Below are positions 25,622 through 34,613 of a stretch of 48,361 nt of DNA, piece by piece. Location: NCBI GenBank assembly GCA_030593295.1, contig JAUVHO010000008.1:1-48361 (forward strand), read 5' to 3'. Position numbers and translations under genes: made by a program. This stretch comes from Methanomassiliicoccales archaeon (GTDB taxonomy: Archaea; Thermoplasmatota; Thermoplasmata; RBG-16-68-12; SOIM01). The stretch's first letter is position 1. Each line of letters begins with the position of its first letter. The notes under the pieces are model-generated. The model did not search any database, was not told the DNA's origin, and worked only from the letters and a program-made list of their open reading frames with translations.

Positions 25622-25668
25622 CTATAAACGACTTCAACGTTGTGGATGTGTGAGGAGTCCGGTAGGTT

Positions 25669-28119
25669 ATGTGGTCCAAAGGAATGATCCGCACTTGCGT
25701 GCTTGTTAGCCTCTTGCCGTTGGTCGCATTCTCAGCACTCGTCACCTTTCCCGAAGAGGCATCAGCTTTCACACCACACGCCCCCATATCCATCAATGGC
25801 AATGGGGACTTCCTCCCTGCTAATGGTATCACTGGAGGCAGTGGAACCTCTTCAGATCCTTATGTAATAGCAGGATGGGAAATCAATGCATCCACATCTA
25901 GTGGAATTAAGATACGCAATACGAATGCACATTTCATAATACGCGATGTTTATGTACACTCTGGCTTTCCGAGCTTTCGTGATGGTATTGTTCTGTTCAA
26001 CACAATCAACGGCAGTGTGAATAATGCGACAATCTCAAACAATTTCCGGGGCATCTTCGTGGAGAACTCATCCGGTACAACGATTTCGAACTGCAGTGCC
26101 CCGGATAACGGCAATGGAATTAAATTTCTTCATTCTGGCAATATCACCATTGTGGACAACAACGCATTCTCAAACATCTTTTTCGGCATCCAGCTTGAGA
26201 GTTCAGACAACTCCACTATCACAGGTAACAACGTCTCGTATAGCCGCGACGGCATCCGTCTCTATACTTCCAATAACGCAACCGTCTCGGGCAACAGGTT
26301 CGCTGAAAACGGACTTATTATATTGGGCTATGATCTACACTCATACGTATCTCATTCAATTACTCCAGATAACATTGTGAACGGACTCCCTCTACATTAT
26401 TACAAGAACTGCAACGGCCTAGATATTGACGGTATCCCGATTGGGCAGCTCATTGTTGCCAATTGCACAAATGTAAAGGCCTCAAATCTCAAGATCAGTG
26501 ATACAGACATAGGAGTCCAGATGGCCTTTGTCGATGGGGCAATCATCACCAGTGGCATTTTCTCCTCCAGCAACCACGGTGTGGACTTCTATTATCTTAC
26601 AAACGGCACGATTAAGGATAGCACCATATCTTCTCATGTAAGTGATGGCATTGATATAACTCGTTCAGAGAATGTTGAGGTTTCGGGCAACAACATATTT
26701 TCTAACAATGGGGATGGCATAGATGCTTCGTGGTCTGACAATATCACCATCACAGGCAACAATCTCTCAGATGACGAGGCTGGGGCCAACGTCAGATATT
26801 CCTCACGTGTTGTCATCACAGCCAACAGCGTCTCGATAAATGAATGGTACGGTGTTCTGGTCGATTCGTCGACCGACGTTACTATTTCAGAGAATGATGT
26901 AAAGGAACATAACGAATGGGGCATCCTCCTTGAGCGCTCTGAGAACTTAGTGATTGCGGGTAACAACCTTTCGAACAACTATCGCGCCATTACACTTCAA
27001 TATGACAACAACATCTCCGTCGACTCCAACAACATCACTAGCAATGTGGGCGCCATCGGCGTTGGAGATTCCACTAATGTAACCATAGTCTCAAACATCA
27101 TCTCCGACAATGACCGAGGCCCTCAGCTTTTTTCCTCGAACGACATCTTTGTCCGTCACAACAGCTTCATCAGCAATATCAAGCAGGCGTACGATGACAT
27201 GGGATCACAGAACTACTGGGATGATGGCTATCCATCGGGTGGGAACTACTGGAGCGATTATGCGGGCTCTGACGAATTCTCCGGCCCCAGCCAGGATCAA
27301 CCAGGGAATGATGGCATAGGCGATACTCCATACGTCATTGACACCGACAGTCAGGACATGCATCCTCTCATGGCACCTTTGCCAGGAGTCAACAATCCAC
27401 CAGTCGCTTCCTTTTCAATCTCTCCCACTTCGGGAAACGTGACGGTTACGTTCACTGTTAATGCATCCTCCTCCTCTGATTTGCAGGATCCATCAGAAGC
27501 ATTGGAGGTTCGATGGGATTGGGAAGACGACGGTACGTGGGATACCACGTGGTCCTCCGCAAAAGAAGCCCAGCACCAATACTCTGTTCCAGATAACTAC
27601 ACGATCCGACTGGAGGTCAGGGACATTGGGGGATTCACAAACCAGACCGCCAAGAATTTGATAGTCAGCAATCTTGCGCCAAACTGCACCATACTTGACC
27701 CAATGCTAGATGCTACCGTAATAGGCATCCTCACGGTCGAAGGCGAAGCTTTTGATTCTGATGGATCGGTTGAATTCGTAGAAATTCGAATCGACAATGG
27801 AAACTGGACTCAAGCCACAGGAACGACCGCCTGGACATACAGGTGGGATACTGCTTCTGTTCCAGACGGACAACACACAATTCATGCCCGCTCATATGAT
27901 GGGATGGACTACTCAGCGGAAGTGAGCATCACTGTGACGATTGACAACCTCGATCCAAGGGATTCAGGGCAGGATTGGCTGTGGGTTGCAGCTGGCGCGA
28001 TAATAGTCGTTGTTGTAGCCATATTATTGGCTCTTCTCATACTTCGTAAGAAGAAGGATCGTGAAGAGCAAGGCATTGAGGAAATGCCAATCGAGGAAGA
28101 TTCTGAGAATCGAATTTGA
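25669..28119 (+). CDS. Surface-anchored NosD-like parallel beta-helix protein with PKD domain
   Basis: Exported, membrane-anchored protein of 816 residues. It has a signal peptide (about 1-35, ending EEASAF) and the lineage block TPHAPISINGNGDFLPANG followed by SDPYVIAGWEIN. About 15 right-handed beta-helix (CASH/NosD-type) repeats follow, rich in NNxxT and SxNxT. The NosD signature YPSGGNYWSDYAGSDEFSG comes next, then a PKD domain (PPVASFSISPTSG, WDWEDDGTW). An Ig-like domain (GEAFDSDGSVEFVEIRIDNG) and a C-terminal membrane helix with basic tail (VAAGAIIVVVVAILLALLI) complete it. Carbohydrate binding or cell-surface adhesion is inferred. Its N-terminus is closely similar to the protein at 40364-41884. 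Confidence 0.92.
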   Translation: MWSKGMIRTCVLVSLLPLVAFSALVTFPEEASAFTPHAPISINGNGDFLPANGITGGSGTSSDPYVIAGWEINASTSSGIKIRNTNAHFIIRDVYVHSGFPSFRDGIVLFNTINGSVNNATISNNFRGIFVENSSGTTISNCSAPDNGNGIKFLHSGNITIVDNNAFSNIFFGIQLESSDNSTITGNNVSYSRDGIRLYTSNNATVSGNRFAENGLIILGYDLHSYVSHSITPDNIVNGLPLHYYKNCNGLDIDGIPIGQLIVANCTNVKASNLKISDTDIGVQMAFVDGAIITSGIFSSSNHGVDFYYLTNGTIKDSTISSHVSDGIDITRSENVEVSGNNIFSNNGDGIDASWSDNITITGNNLSDDEAGANVRYSSRVVITANSVSINEWYGVLVDSSTDVTISENDVKEHNEWGILLERSENLVIAGNNLSNNYRAITLQYDNNISVDSNNITSNVGAIGVGDSTNVTIVSNIISDNDRGPQLFSSNDIFVRHNSFISNIKQAYDDMGSQNYWDDGYPSGGNYWSDYAGSDEFSGPSQDQPGNDGIGDTPYVIDTDSQDMHPLMAPLPGVNNPPVASFSISPTSGNVTVTFTVNASSSSDLQDPSEALEVRWDWEDDGTWDTTWSSAKEAQHQYSVPDNYTIRLEVRDIGGFTNQTAKNLIVSNLAPNCTILDPMLDATVIGILTVEGEAFDSDGSVEFVEIRIDNGNWTQATGTTAWTYRWDTASVPDGQHTIHARSYDGMDYSAEVSITVTIDNLDPRDSGQDWLWVAAGAIIVVVVAILLALLILRKKKDREEQGIEEMPIEEDSENRI

Positions 28120-28294
28120 AGCTCAAATCCTTCAGAAAGCGAATGAAAGCTTCAGATTTCAGTTATTGAACGGTGTATGAGATCTTTTTGGGGTTAAGAA
28201 AGAAATGGGGTGCCAGGTCACCGCCGTAAGCCCCCTTCAGTCGGTCGGATCTTGCCTGATCGGATAGGAAATGCCTGGAATCCCTCGGGACAAG

Positions 28295-28328
28295 GGGCTC
28301 GGGAACGGGTCCTGTTCTTTTCTTTTTT
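28295..28328 (+). terminator. Terminator in cassette copy B
   Basis: GGGCTCG-GGAA-CGGGTCC stem followed by a T-rich tract (TGTTCTTTTCTTTTTT), in the same place as in copies A and C. Confidence 0.65.
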
Positions 28329-28379
28329 GGAGTTCTCAAGGGAACCTTCCTCTGCGCCTTGGAACTGATTGGGAAAAGG

Positions 28380-28388
28380 GTTATAAAT
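28380..28388 (+). promoter_or_regulatory. TATA box of cassette copy B
   Basis: GTTATAAAT preceded by the purine-rich GGGAAAAGG (BRE-like), 36-44 bases before the ATG at 28424. Confidence 0.65.
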
Positions 28389-28423
28389 GGCTACATCGCT
28401 TCAACGATGAGGATGCTTGAGAC

Positions 28424-31213
28424 ATGGAAGCGAAGAGGAGTAGTATAGTTGTGGTCTTTCTCGTGATAGTGAGTGCTCTCTCCGCAACGATATCAATCAT
28501 TACTGAGAATGCAGTGGCTACCACTCGGTATGTGGGAGGATCAGGTCCTGGGAATTACACGGCTATACAGGACGCCATAAATGCTGCAATTCCGGGCGAT
28601 ACTGTGTACGTCTTCAAGGGGACATATGCCGAAAACATCCTCGTTGACAAATCCCTATCATTGATAGGAGAGGACAGAAACGCGACCACAATCGACGGTG
28701 GTGGAAGTGTAGATGTAGTTAACGTGACCGCCAATTGGGTGAATATCTCAGGCTTCACTATGACAAACACAGGGATGGGTTGGGCTGACTCAGGAATAGA
28801 GCTGTTCTATGTCAGGGATTGTCGCATCGTCGAAAACAATGTATCGGATAACACTGCTGGTATCTTCCTGTACCACTCAGATTACAACGTGGTGTCAAAC
28901 AACAATGCTGCGAATAATCAGGTGGGAATCGAGCTTTGGTTCTCCAGCCATAACGTTGTTGCCAACAATAGTGCTTGGGACAACGAATATGGCGTTCACC
29001 TTTGGCAGTCTGAAAACAACACAGTCATCGACAACAGTGCCTACTTGAGCAACCGGCACGGAATCGATGTTGGTATGTCCAGAGACAACATGGTCAATCA
29101 CAACATTGTGTTCTCGAACCAGTTTTGCGGCATCAAAATCGACCGTTCCGAACGTATCTCAATCACAAACAATACCGCTTTCAACAACGAGGATGGTCTC
29201 ACCTTTCGAGAGTCCACGGACAACACTATTACTGGCAATACCATGTTCTCCAACCGCCGTAACGGTGTCTATTCTGACCATTCCGATAACCTCACCATCA
29301 CAAACAACAACATTTCTTCCTCCAACTGGTCAGGCGTCGAGGTCTATTTCTCTGACAACATCGTCCTTACTGGCAACAAGGTTTCGAACAGCCTTGTGGG
29401 AATCGCAGTTTCCTACTCAACTGCAATTGTAGCAACCAACAATGTGATGGTCGAAAATGGCGTCTTCATTAACGGACGTCAGCTTGTGCACTGGAACACC
29501 CACACCATTGACACCACAAACAGCGTAAACGGCAGACCCCTCTATTATTGGAAGAACTCCACCGGAGGAACGATTCCTGCCGGTGCAGGTCAAGTCATAC
29601 TCGCCAACTGTACGAATGTGCTTGTTGAGAACCAAAATCTCAGCAACGCCTCTGTGGGAATAGAGGTTGCCCTGTCAGAAAACAACACCCTGGTAAACAA
29701 CAGCGTCTCAAATGACGAGTTGGTGGGTGTCTGGGTCATATCGTCCGACAACAACACCATCGCTTCCAACAGCATATCAGAAAATGGGGAAGGTGTCTTT
29801 TTCTTTGACTCCACGGATAACACAATATCCAACAACGGAGTTTCTTCGAACGAATGGAATGGAGTCTACCTGTTTTTCTCATCAAACCGAAACACCATCA
29901 CAGGTAACACTGTTCTCTCGAACAACTGGGATGGAATCCACCTCTCCACGTCTGAGAACAACACAATCACCGGTAACACCGCCTCCTCTAACTCCCAGGC
30001 TGGCATTGTCATCTCATCTTCCAGCAATAATACAGCCGCCAACAACAGTGTATTGAAGAACGGGGTTGGCATCACCCTTCAGTTTGAGTCCAATAACAAC
30101 ACTATTGCCAACAATACCGTATGGGACAACCTGGAGGGCATCTATATCACATTCCCAGGCCCGGATTATAATAGAATCTACCACAACAGCATCGTGGAGA
30201 ATGGGCGGCAGGGACATGACGAAAAAGATACAAATCAATGGGACGATGACTATCCGTCAGGTGGCAACTATTGGAGTGATTATAATGGTGTGGATGTGAA
30301 AGGCGGTCCAAATCAGGATTTGCCTGGGAGTGACGGGATAGGCGATACGCCATATATCATCGACATGAATAGTTATGACAGGTACCCGTTAATGTCCCCT
30401 TTGATTTACTCTCCCACTCGACCCCCGTCTATACTGCAAGCAGATCTAAATGGCAATGTCTCAGAAAACGTCACCATTACATGGGCGCTTTCCTCAGATG
30501 ATGGGATGGGCTTCAAATCCGTCGCTGGCTATAGAATCTATAGAAACTCAACCTATGACTCAAAGGGATTGGGGTATCAATTGATTTCTTCAATACCAAG
30601 CGGAGTGTCGACGTTTGTGGACAACTATGCGGGAGATGGTGATCCAAACATCTACTTCTACAAACTGTGTGCGGTGGATTTGAACAACAATACTTCATGT
30701 TCGACTGGTCAGGCAGCGAAATATACCCGCCCCCTCTCCAAAGGCCCAAACCTCGTATCCATCCCCCTGATCCAATCAGACGAAAGCATACAAACAGTCC
30801 TCCAAACGCTATCCTACGACAACGCCTGGTCCTACGATCCCATCAACCAAGAATGGAAATCCTTCTCGAAATCAAAGCTTTATGGTCAGAGCCTGGAATA
30901 CTTGAATCACACCATGGGCATCTGGGTGAACGTCACTCAGGATTCGAACCTCACGGTTGCAGGAGTTGTTCCCACTTCGACCACGATCGATCTGCAAGCA
31001 GGTTGGAACCTCGTGGGCTTTCCGTCGTTTGATGACAACTACACGGTCGCAGACCTGAAGGCAGCGGTTGCGGTGGAGAGGATAGAAGGATTCGATGCGT
31101 TGGCTCCACCTTATTTCTTGAGAGTCATAGCAGATGGGGACCTTCTGCAGGCTGGGTTTGGGTATTGGATCAGAGTGAATACGGCGACGGACTGGACTGT
31201 TGACAATACATAG
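28424..31213 (+). CDS. Secreted NosD-like parallel beta-helix protein with FnIII-like domain
   Basis: 929 residues with a signal peptide (about 1-32, ending ENAVATTRY). The N-terminal block YTAIQDAINAAIPGDTVYV is the pectin-lyase-like opening seen in NosD/CASH proteins. It continues with ~20 beta-helix rungs full of NNT and SxN repeats and the signature DDYPSGGNYWSDYNGVD. A fibronectin type III-like domain (ITWALSSDDGMGFKSVAGYR) follows, then a C-terminal region with paired NLVSIPL/GIWVNV and WNLVGFPS/GYWIRV motifs, common at the ends of archaeal secreted proteins. No C-terminal membrane helix is evident. Function is unknown; polysaccharide binding or cleavage is possible. Its first codons ATGGAAGC continue the cassette leader. 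Confidence 0.9.
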   Translation: MEAKRSSIVVVFLVIVSALSATISIITENAVATTRYVGGSGPGNYTAIQDAINAAIPGDTVYVFKGTYAENILVDKSLSLIGEDRNATTIDGGGSVDVVNVTANWVNISGFTMTNTGMGWADSGIELFYVRDCRIVENNVSDNTAGIFLYHSDYNVVSNNNAANNQVGIELWFSSHNVVANNSAWDNEYGVHLWQSENNTVIDNSAYLSNRHGIDVGMSRDNMVNHNIVFSNQFCGIKIDRSERISITNNTAFNNEDGLTFRESTDNTITGNTMFSNRRNGVYSDHSDNLTITNNNISSSNWSGVEVYFSDNIVLTGNKVSNSLVGIAVSYSTAIVATNNVMVENGVFINGRQLVHWNTHTIDTTNSVNGRPLYYWKNSTGGTIPAGAGQVILANCTNVLVENQNLSNASVGIEVALSENNTLVNNSVSNDELVGVWVISSDNNTIASNSISENGEGVFFFDSTDNTISNNGVSSNEWNGVYLFFSSNRNTITGNTVLSNNWDGIHLSTSENNTITGNTASSNSQAGIVISSSSNNTAANNSVLKNGVGITLQFESNNNTIANNTVWDNLEGIYITFPGPDYNRIYHNSIVENGRQGHDEKDTNQWDDDYPSGGNYWSDYNGVDVKGGPNQDLPGSDGIGDTPYIIDMNSYDRYPLMSPLIYSPTRPPSILQADLNGNVSENVTITWALSSDDGMGFKSVAGYRIYRNSTYDSKGLGYQLISSIPSGVSTFVDNYAGDGDPNIYFYKLCAVDLNNNTSCSTGQAAKYTRPLSKGPNLVSIPLIQSDESIQTVLQTLSYDNAWSYDPINQEWKSFSKSKLYGQSLEYLNHTMGIWVNVTQDSNLTVAGVVPTSTTIDLQAGWNLVGFPSFDDNYTVADLKAAVAVERIEGFDALAPPYFLRVIADGDLLQAGFGYWIRVNTATDWTVDNT

Positions 31214-31350
31214 GCCAGATGTGAAGTGGCATGTTGACAGCTCATTGCTGTGTGAAGTCCTTACGATAAGACATGTCAAGGAAACACTTATGGTCAAACG
31301 TATCAATCAGCATCTGAGGGATTGACTAGCAGTTAGAGGAAGACGAAAGA

Positions 31351-31887
31351 ATGAATCAGCAGAGGAAGCGCGAACCACAATCAACCGAGAAACCTCCAAG
31401 AAAAGGGAATCTAGGTCACAGAATCAACCTAGCCATTCTACTGGCCGTTATCATATTCTGTTTGGCCGTATTTGCTTTTGCCCTTTATGTCGCAATGACA
31501 AGCGGCTATGATGAACCCAGAGTATATCCAACAGGATCCTTCGATAGCGTCGAAGCCAACAACACGACGACTGCCTTGGCTGTCTTCGGGAGCATATCCA
31601 ACAATCCAGAACCTGTCAATCTCATGATCCAACTGGAAACGGACACTACAATTGCCAGATATTCGTGGAATGGTAATGGTGATGGAGAAATTCTTGAACG
31701 CAATCCGATGCACCCGGACCTAGGTTCTGTCACGTACCGTGACCTTGAGAACAACGAAGAAGTCAATGAAGGGGATTATCTGTACATATCAGGACTGAGC
31801 CCAGATTCAGACTATACAATCCGATTGATTTGGGACCCGACTGGCGACGAAATTACTTGGAGTTTGTTCTCCACACCTGCTGGATGA
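31351..31887 (+). CDS. Single-helix membrane protein with extracellular beta domain
   Basis: 178 residues, not recognised. A basic cytoplasmic N-terminus (MNQQRKREPQSTEKPPRKG) is followed by one membrane helix (INLAILLAVIIFCLAVFAFALYV). An outside domain with beta-strand pattern and many Asn and Asp follows (EANNTTTALAVFGSISNN, YISGLSPDSDYTIRLIWD). The topology recalls archaeal type IV pilin-like proteins (DUF1628-type), but no class III signal site is obvious. Start ATG 31351 follows GAGGAAGACGAAAGA. Spacer 31214-31350 has no cassette copy and no clear promoter. Confidence 0.7.
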   Translation: MNQQRKREPQSTEKPPRKGNLGHRINLAILLAVIIFCLAVFAFALYVAMTSGYDEPRVYPTGSFDSVEANNTTTALAVFGSISNNPEPVNLMIQLETDTTIARYSWNGNGDGEILERNPMHPDLGSVTYRDLENNEEVNEGDYLYISGLSPDSDYTIRLIWDPTGDEITWSLFSTPAG

Positions 31888-31993
31888 TTAGTCTAGCTTG
31901 GAAATGGAGTGCCAGATCACCGCCGTAAGCCCCCTTAGGTCGGTCGGATCTTGTCTGATCGGATAGGAAATGTCTGGAATTTCTCGATGAAAT

Positions 31994-32029
31994 GGGCTCG
32001 GGAGACGAGTCCTATTCTTTTCTTTTTTT
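31994..32029 (+). terminator. Terminator in cassette copy C
   Basis: GGGCTCG-GGAGA-CGAGTCC stem followed by TATTCTTTTCTTTTTTT, the clearest hairpin plus T-tract of the three copies. Confidence 0.7.
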
Positions 32030-32079
32030 GAACTCTCAAGGGAACCTTCCTCTGTGCCTCAGAACTGATTGGGAAAAGG

Positions 32080-32088
32080 GTTATAAAC
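32080..32088 (+). promoter_or_regulatory. TATA box of cassette copy C
   Basis: GTTATAAAC after GGGAAAAGG, 36-44 bases before the ATG at 32124. Confidence 0.65.
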
Positions 32089-32123
32089 GCCCACATCGCT
32101 TCAACGATGAGGATGCTTTGGCG

Positions 32124-33086
32124 ATGGAAGCAATAGACTGGTTCGAGAACCCAGCGTACAGGTATGACAAGAGAATCAGAACCATTATCCTCTTAATGTT
32201 AAGCTTGACTCCTGTGATTGCGATTGCTATTGGGTTTGTGTGGACAGGGAAATCAGGACCTCTATACTTACTGCCGATAGGCTTTCTACTTGGACTGATT
32301 CCGTATATCGGGAGGACATTCCTTCATCCCCAGAAAGTCGGAACATCGAAGGAAGGACTGTGCTTTCAGTACAGATTCAACTCCTCCATCAAGACATATC
32401 CATGGAGAAACATACGTAAGATTGAATATGAAAAAGTCAGGGCGTATCCGCTTATGCCAGAGAGTTGCAGAATTGCAGGCATATACGGGACTAATCGCAA
32501 GATGAATCGGTTGGGCATCAACCTCTTTTGCGAAGTCATCGAGCTGATGCGAAAGGAGGCGAAGAATCACGATGTGAAGATTGTCCAAGTGGTGCTGGAC
32601 TGGGGTCTGACCAAAAGGAGTGACCGTATCAGAGATAATGGAAGTATAGATTGGCAAAAGACCGCTTACACGAAATATGAAATGGCATTCGCCGTCGTCA
32701 CAGGTTTTGCAATGTTCTCTGTGGTTGCTTTTCTCTCACCCATGAGAAGTAGCATTCGCTCCCAGTTGTTTCTCATGGTCGGTTATTTGGTATATTTGTT
32801 GATCATATTCTTGGGAATCCGGTCCAATAAGTTCATCCCACGGAAATATGGAATTTCTGGAGAGAAACTCTATCTACAATACACAAAGAAACTGGAGACA
32901 TACCGATGGAATGAAATCTTGCGTATCTATCCCGAGAAGACTCGAGGGAGCACAAAACTGGCAATTGAATCTATTGATGGAAGTGTCAGACTAGTTGGTT
33001 TCTTGATGAAGAGTGAAAGGCAACGAATTGTCGACTACTACGGAAGTCAGAGAGAATTGAACCAGGCACAGGAGATGATACGTTGA
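32124..33086 (+). CDS. Membrane protein with duplicated helix-pair plus PH-like domain
   Basis: 320 residues, made of two similar halves. Each half has a pair of membrane helices (IILLMLSLTPVIAIAIGFVW and following; FAVVTGFAMFSVVAFLSP and following). A beta domain then follows with the related lines GTSKEGLCFQYRF / YPWRNIRKIEYEK and GISGEKLYLQYTK / YRWNEILRIYPEK. The pattern resembles bacterial PH (bPH2/YdbT-type) proteins. The frame opens earlier (31992), but that extension lies in cassette copy C, so ATG 32124 is the start, at the same place as the ATG after copy B. Function is unknown. Confidence 0.8.
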   Translation: MEAIDWFENPAYRYDKRIRTIILLMLSLTPVIAIAIGFVWTGKSGPLYLLPIGFLLGLIPYIGRTFLHPQKVGTSKEGLCFQYRFNSSIKTYPWRNIRKIEYEKVRAYPLMPESCRIAGIYGTNRKMNRLGINLFCEVIELMRKEAKNHDVKIVQVVLDWGLTKRSDRIRDNGSIDWQKTAYTKYEMAFAVVTGFAMFSVVAFLSPMRSSIRSQLFLMVGYLVYLLIIFLGIRSNKFIPRKYGISGEKLYLQYTKKLETYRWNEILRIYPEKTRGSTKLAIESIDGSVRLVGFLMKSERQRIVDYYGSQRELNQAQEMIR

Positions 33087-33127
33087 ATCCGCTCAGAAAT
33101 CCTTTTGGGCAAAAACAAGGAATGAAA

Positions 33128-33157
33128 GGTGCCAGGTCACCGCCGTAAGCCCCCTTC
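33128..33157 (+). repeat. Truncated cassette copy D
   Basis: Only the first ~30 bases of the cassette (GGTGCCAGGTCACCGCCGTA followed by AGCCCCCTT) remain, between the PH-like gene and the convergent SDR gene. The match to copies B and C then ends abruptly. Confidence 0.8.
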
Positions 33158-33203
33158 TGTTCCAGCGGCATTCGATTGCCCGATCTGCAATACTCATCCA
33201 CGC

Positions 33204-34613
33204 TCAAGGTTTGACTATTGCCTCCGCAAGACTGTCAAGAACCAGAACATGAAGAGGGTGAGTTATGTACCAATGAACCCTCCCTAGAATCCCATTCGGA
33301 TAGAAATAGGAGGTCTGGACCACCTTTTCGTCCTCCACCGAGAATTCGAGCCACGCTTTTCCTGGAAACTTGATCTGCGATGCCAGGAGCAACCTCTTCC
33401 CCTCCACGAGGTCCGCAACCTTCCAAAAATCCACGGTGTCCCCAATCCTCAGCTCGTTCGGATCCCTTCTTCCTCTTGAGAACCCGTAGCCCCCAAGTAG
33501 CTTGTCTGCCGCTCCCCACATTCGCCAGAGGACGTTGAACCTGAGCCACCCCGTCTTTCCTCCCAGGCGAACGATCTTCTTGAACACTTCTTCGGGCGTC
33601 AGCTCGCCCAAGTCCGATTCACGCTTCTCTACAAAGACGGCATCGGCAATGCCCTCTCGATAGGTGTCGCTGACCTCACCAGCGCTACTGTCATACCACC
33701 TGCTGAGGACCTGGTTATCCTCGATTTCCCTGATGGCTCTTCTCACTGAGTCATCGTATGATATCAACCTCACATGAGGGAAGAACCTCTGAGCGTTGTC
33801 GTTCTGGACCAACGTCTCTGACTTCAAGCTCTCTATGAGTTTGGATGCGACCCGAGTGGGAACGGGCGTAAGCAGCGCCAACCAGAAGGAAGAAAGCCCT
33901 GGCGAGAGGACTGGTAACCCTATCACGATTCGTTTCAGCCCCATCAACTTAGCAGTGCGCAGGAGCATGTCCTGAAAGCTCACGACTTCACCGCCGATGT
34001 CCACGATGAGGTTGCCCTCCACCTTCAGATCCTTGGAGTCCACCAAGTAGTCGAGGACATTGTCTATCGCTATGGGCTGCGTCAGGGTTCTGACCCATCT
34101 CGGTGGCGTCAGCACTGCAAGCTTCTGCACGAGATGCCTGATGATCTCGAAACTGGAGCTCCCTGAGCCGATAATGGTCCCGGCCCTGAACCAGATGGTC
34201 TGTACCCTATCCGGCTTGGAACTCAGGATCTCCCCGACCTCCATCCTGCTGAGCAGGTGCTTGCTGGCCGTTTCCTTCTGACCGAGGCCTCCAAGGTATA
34301 CGATCCTCTTGACGCCCGCTTCAACACATGCGTCAAGGAAGTTCTGAGCGCTGAGTCTGTCGAGCTCGTCGAAATCATCACCGGCGCCCATGGAGTGAAT
34401 CAGGTAATACGCAACATCTATGCCCTCGACAGCTTCCTTCAGGGAACCGATGTCGAATGTGGAACCTTCCGCGATCTCAACCTTGTTTCTGATTCTTTCC
34501 CGAACTTTCTTGGCGTCCCTGGCGAAAAGTCTGAGATGCGATTCCCCATCAACGAGCCTTTGGCTGAGTCTTTGTCCTACGTATCCTGTGGCACCGGTCA
34601 GCAGTATTCTCAA
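33204..34613 (-). CDS. SDR-family protein with DUF2867 domain
   Basis: 469 residues. The N-terminal NAD(P)-binding Rossmann domain of the atypical SDR class starts MRILLTGATGYVGQRLSQRL, with DVAYYLIHSMGAGDDFDELD and RIVYLGGLGQ. The C-terminal ~150 residues match the DUF2867 arrangement (LRFNVLWRMWGAADKLLGG, VDFWKVADLVEGKRLLL). The substrate is unknown. The start is TTG 34613 sharing TTGA with the cooC stop, so it belongs to the cooT-cooC operon by translational coupling; why is unclear. Confidence 0.87.
   Translation of the reverse strand: MRILLTGATGYVGQRLSQRLVDGESHLRLFARDAKKVRERIRNKVEIAEGSTFDIGSLKEAVEGIDVAYYLIHSMGAGDDFDELDRLSAQNFLDACVEAGVKRIVYLGGLGQKETASKHLLSRMEVGEILSSKPDRVQTIWFRAGTIIGSGSSSFEIIRHLVQKLAVLTPPRWVRTLTQPIAIDNVLDYLVDSKDLKVEGNLIVDIGGEVVSFQDMLLRTAKLMGLKRIVIGLPVLSPGLSSFWLALLTPVPTRVASKLIESLKSETLVQNDNAQRFFPHVRLISYDDSVRRAIREIEDNQVLSRWYDSSAGEVSDTYREGIADAVFVEKRESDLGELTPEEVFKKIVRLGGKTGWLRFNVLWRMWGAADKLLGGYGFSRGRRDPNELRIGDTVDFWKVADLVEGKRLLLASQIKFPGKAWLEFSVEDEKVVQTSYFYPNGILGRVHWYITHPLHVLVLDSLAEAIVKP

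Larger units (their letters stand above)
25463..25668 (+). repeat. Intergenic cassette copy A
   Basis: About 205 bases shared with copies B and C, in the same order. The core AGCCCCCTTCAGTCGGTCGG and the GGATAGGAAATGTCTGGAAT-like block (here CAGATAGGAAATGTCTGG) come first. Next are hairpin GGGCTCG-TGAGA-CGAGTCC (25531-25549), a T-rich tract (25551-25566), the TATA box GTTATAAAT (25613-25621) and a leader with CTTCAACG. It diverges from B and C in its first bases, lacking GCCAGGTCACCGCCGT, and in the 3' leader. It sits between the cupin and the first beta-helix gene. Confidence 0.85.
28209..28423 (+). repeat. Intergenic cassette copy B
   Basis: Copy of the cassette, 215 bases: GTGCCAGGTCACCGCCGTAA, the CCCCCTTCAGTCGGTCGGAT block, hairpin GGGCTCG-GGAA-CGGGTCC (28295-28312), T-tract, a conserved CAAGGGAACCTTCCTCTG-like stretch, GGGAAAAGGGTTATAAATGG and leader CATCGCTTCAACGATGAGGA. 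The stem keeps pairing through G-U pairs although the loop and one side differ from copy A. It runs directly into the ATG of the second beta-helix gene. Spacer 28120-28208 shows nothing further. Confidence 0.9.
31907..32123 (+). repeat. Intergenic cassette copy C
   Basis: Copy of the cassette, 217 bases: GTGCCAGATCACCGCCGTAA, CCCCCTTAGGTCGGTCGGAT, hairpin GGGCTCG-GGAGA-CGAGTCC (31994-32012), T-tract to 32029, conserved AACTCTCAAGGGAACCTTCC, TATA box and leader CATCGCTTCAACGATGAGGA. It is very close to copy B although the gene behind it is unrelated. It fills the spacer after the 178-residue gene. Confidence 0.9.

Noticed and set aside
25669-31213. Short NNT/SxN-type DNA repeats that could look like a CRISPR or satellite
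   Set aside because: They keep the reading frame and spell beta-helix rungs; there are no spaced identical direct repeats.
31992-32123. Upstream extension of the PH-like membrane gene
   Set aside because: It is cassette copy C with a terminator and TATA box, matching non-coding copies A and B.
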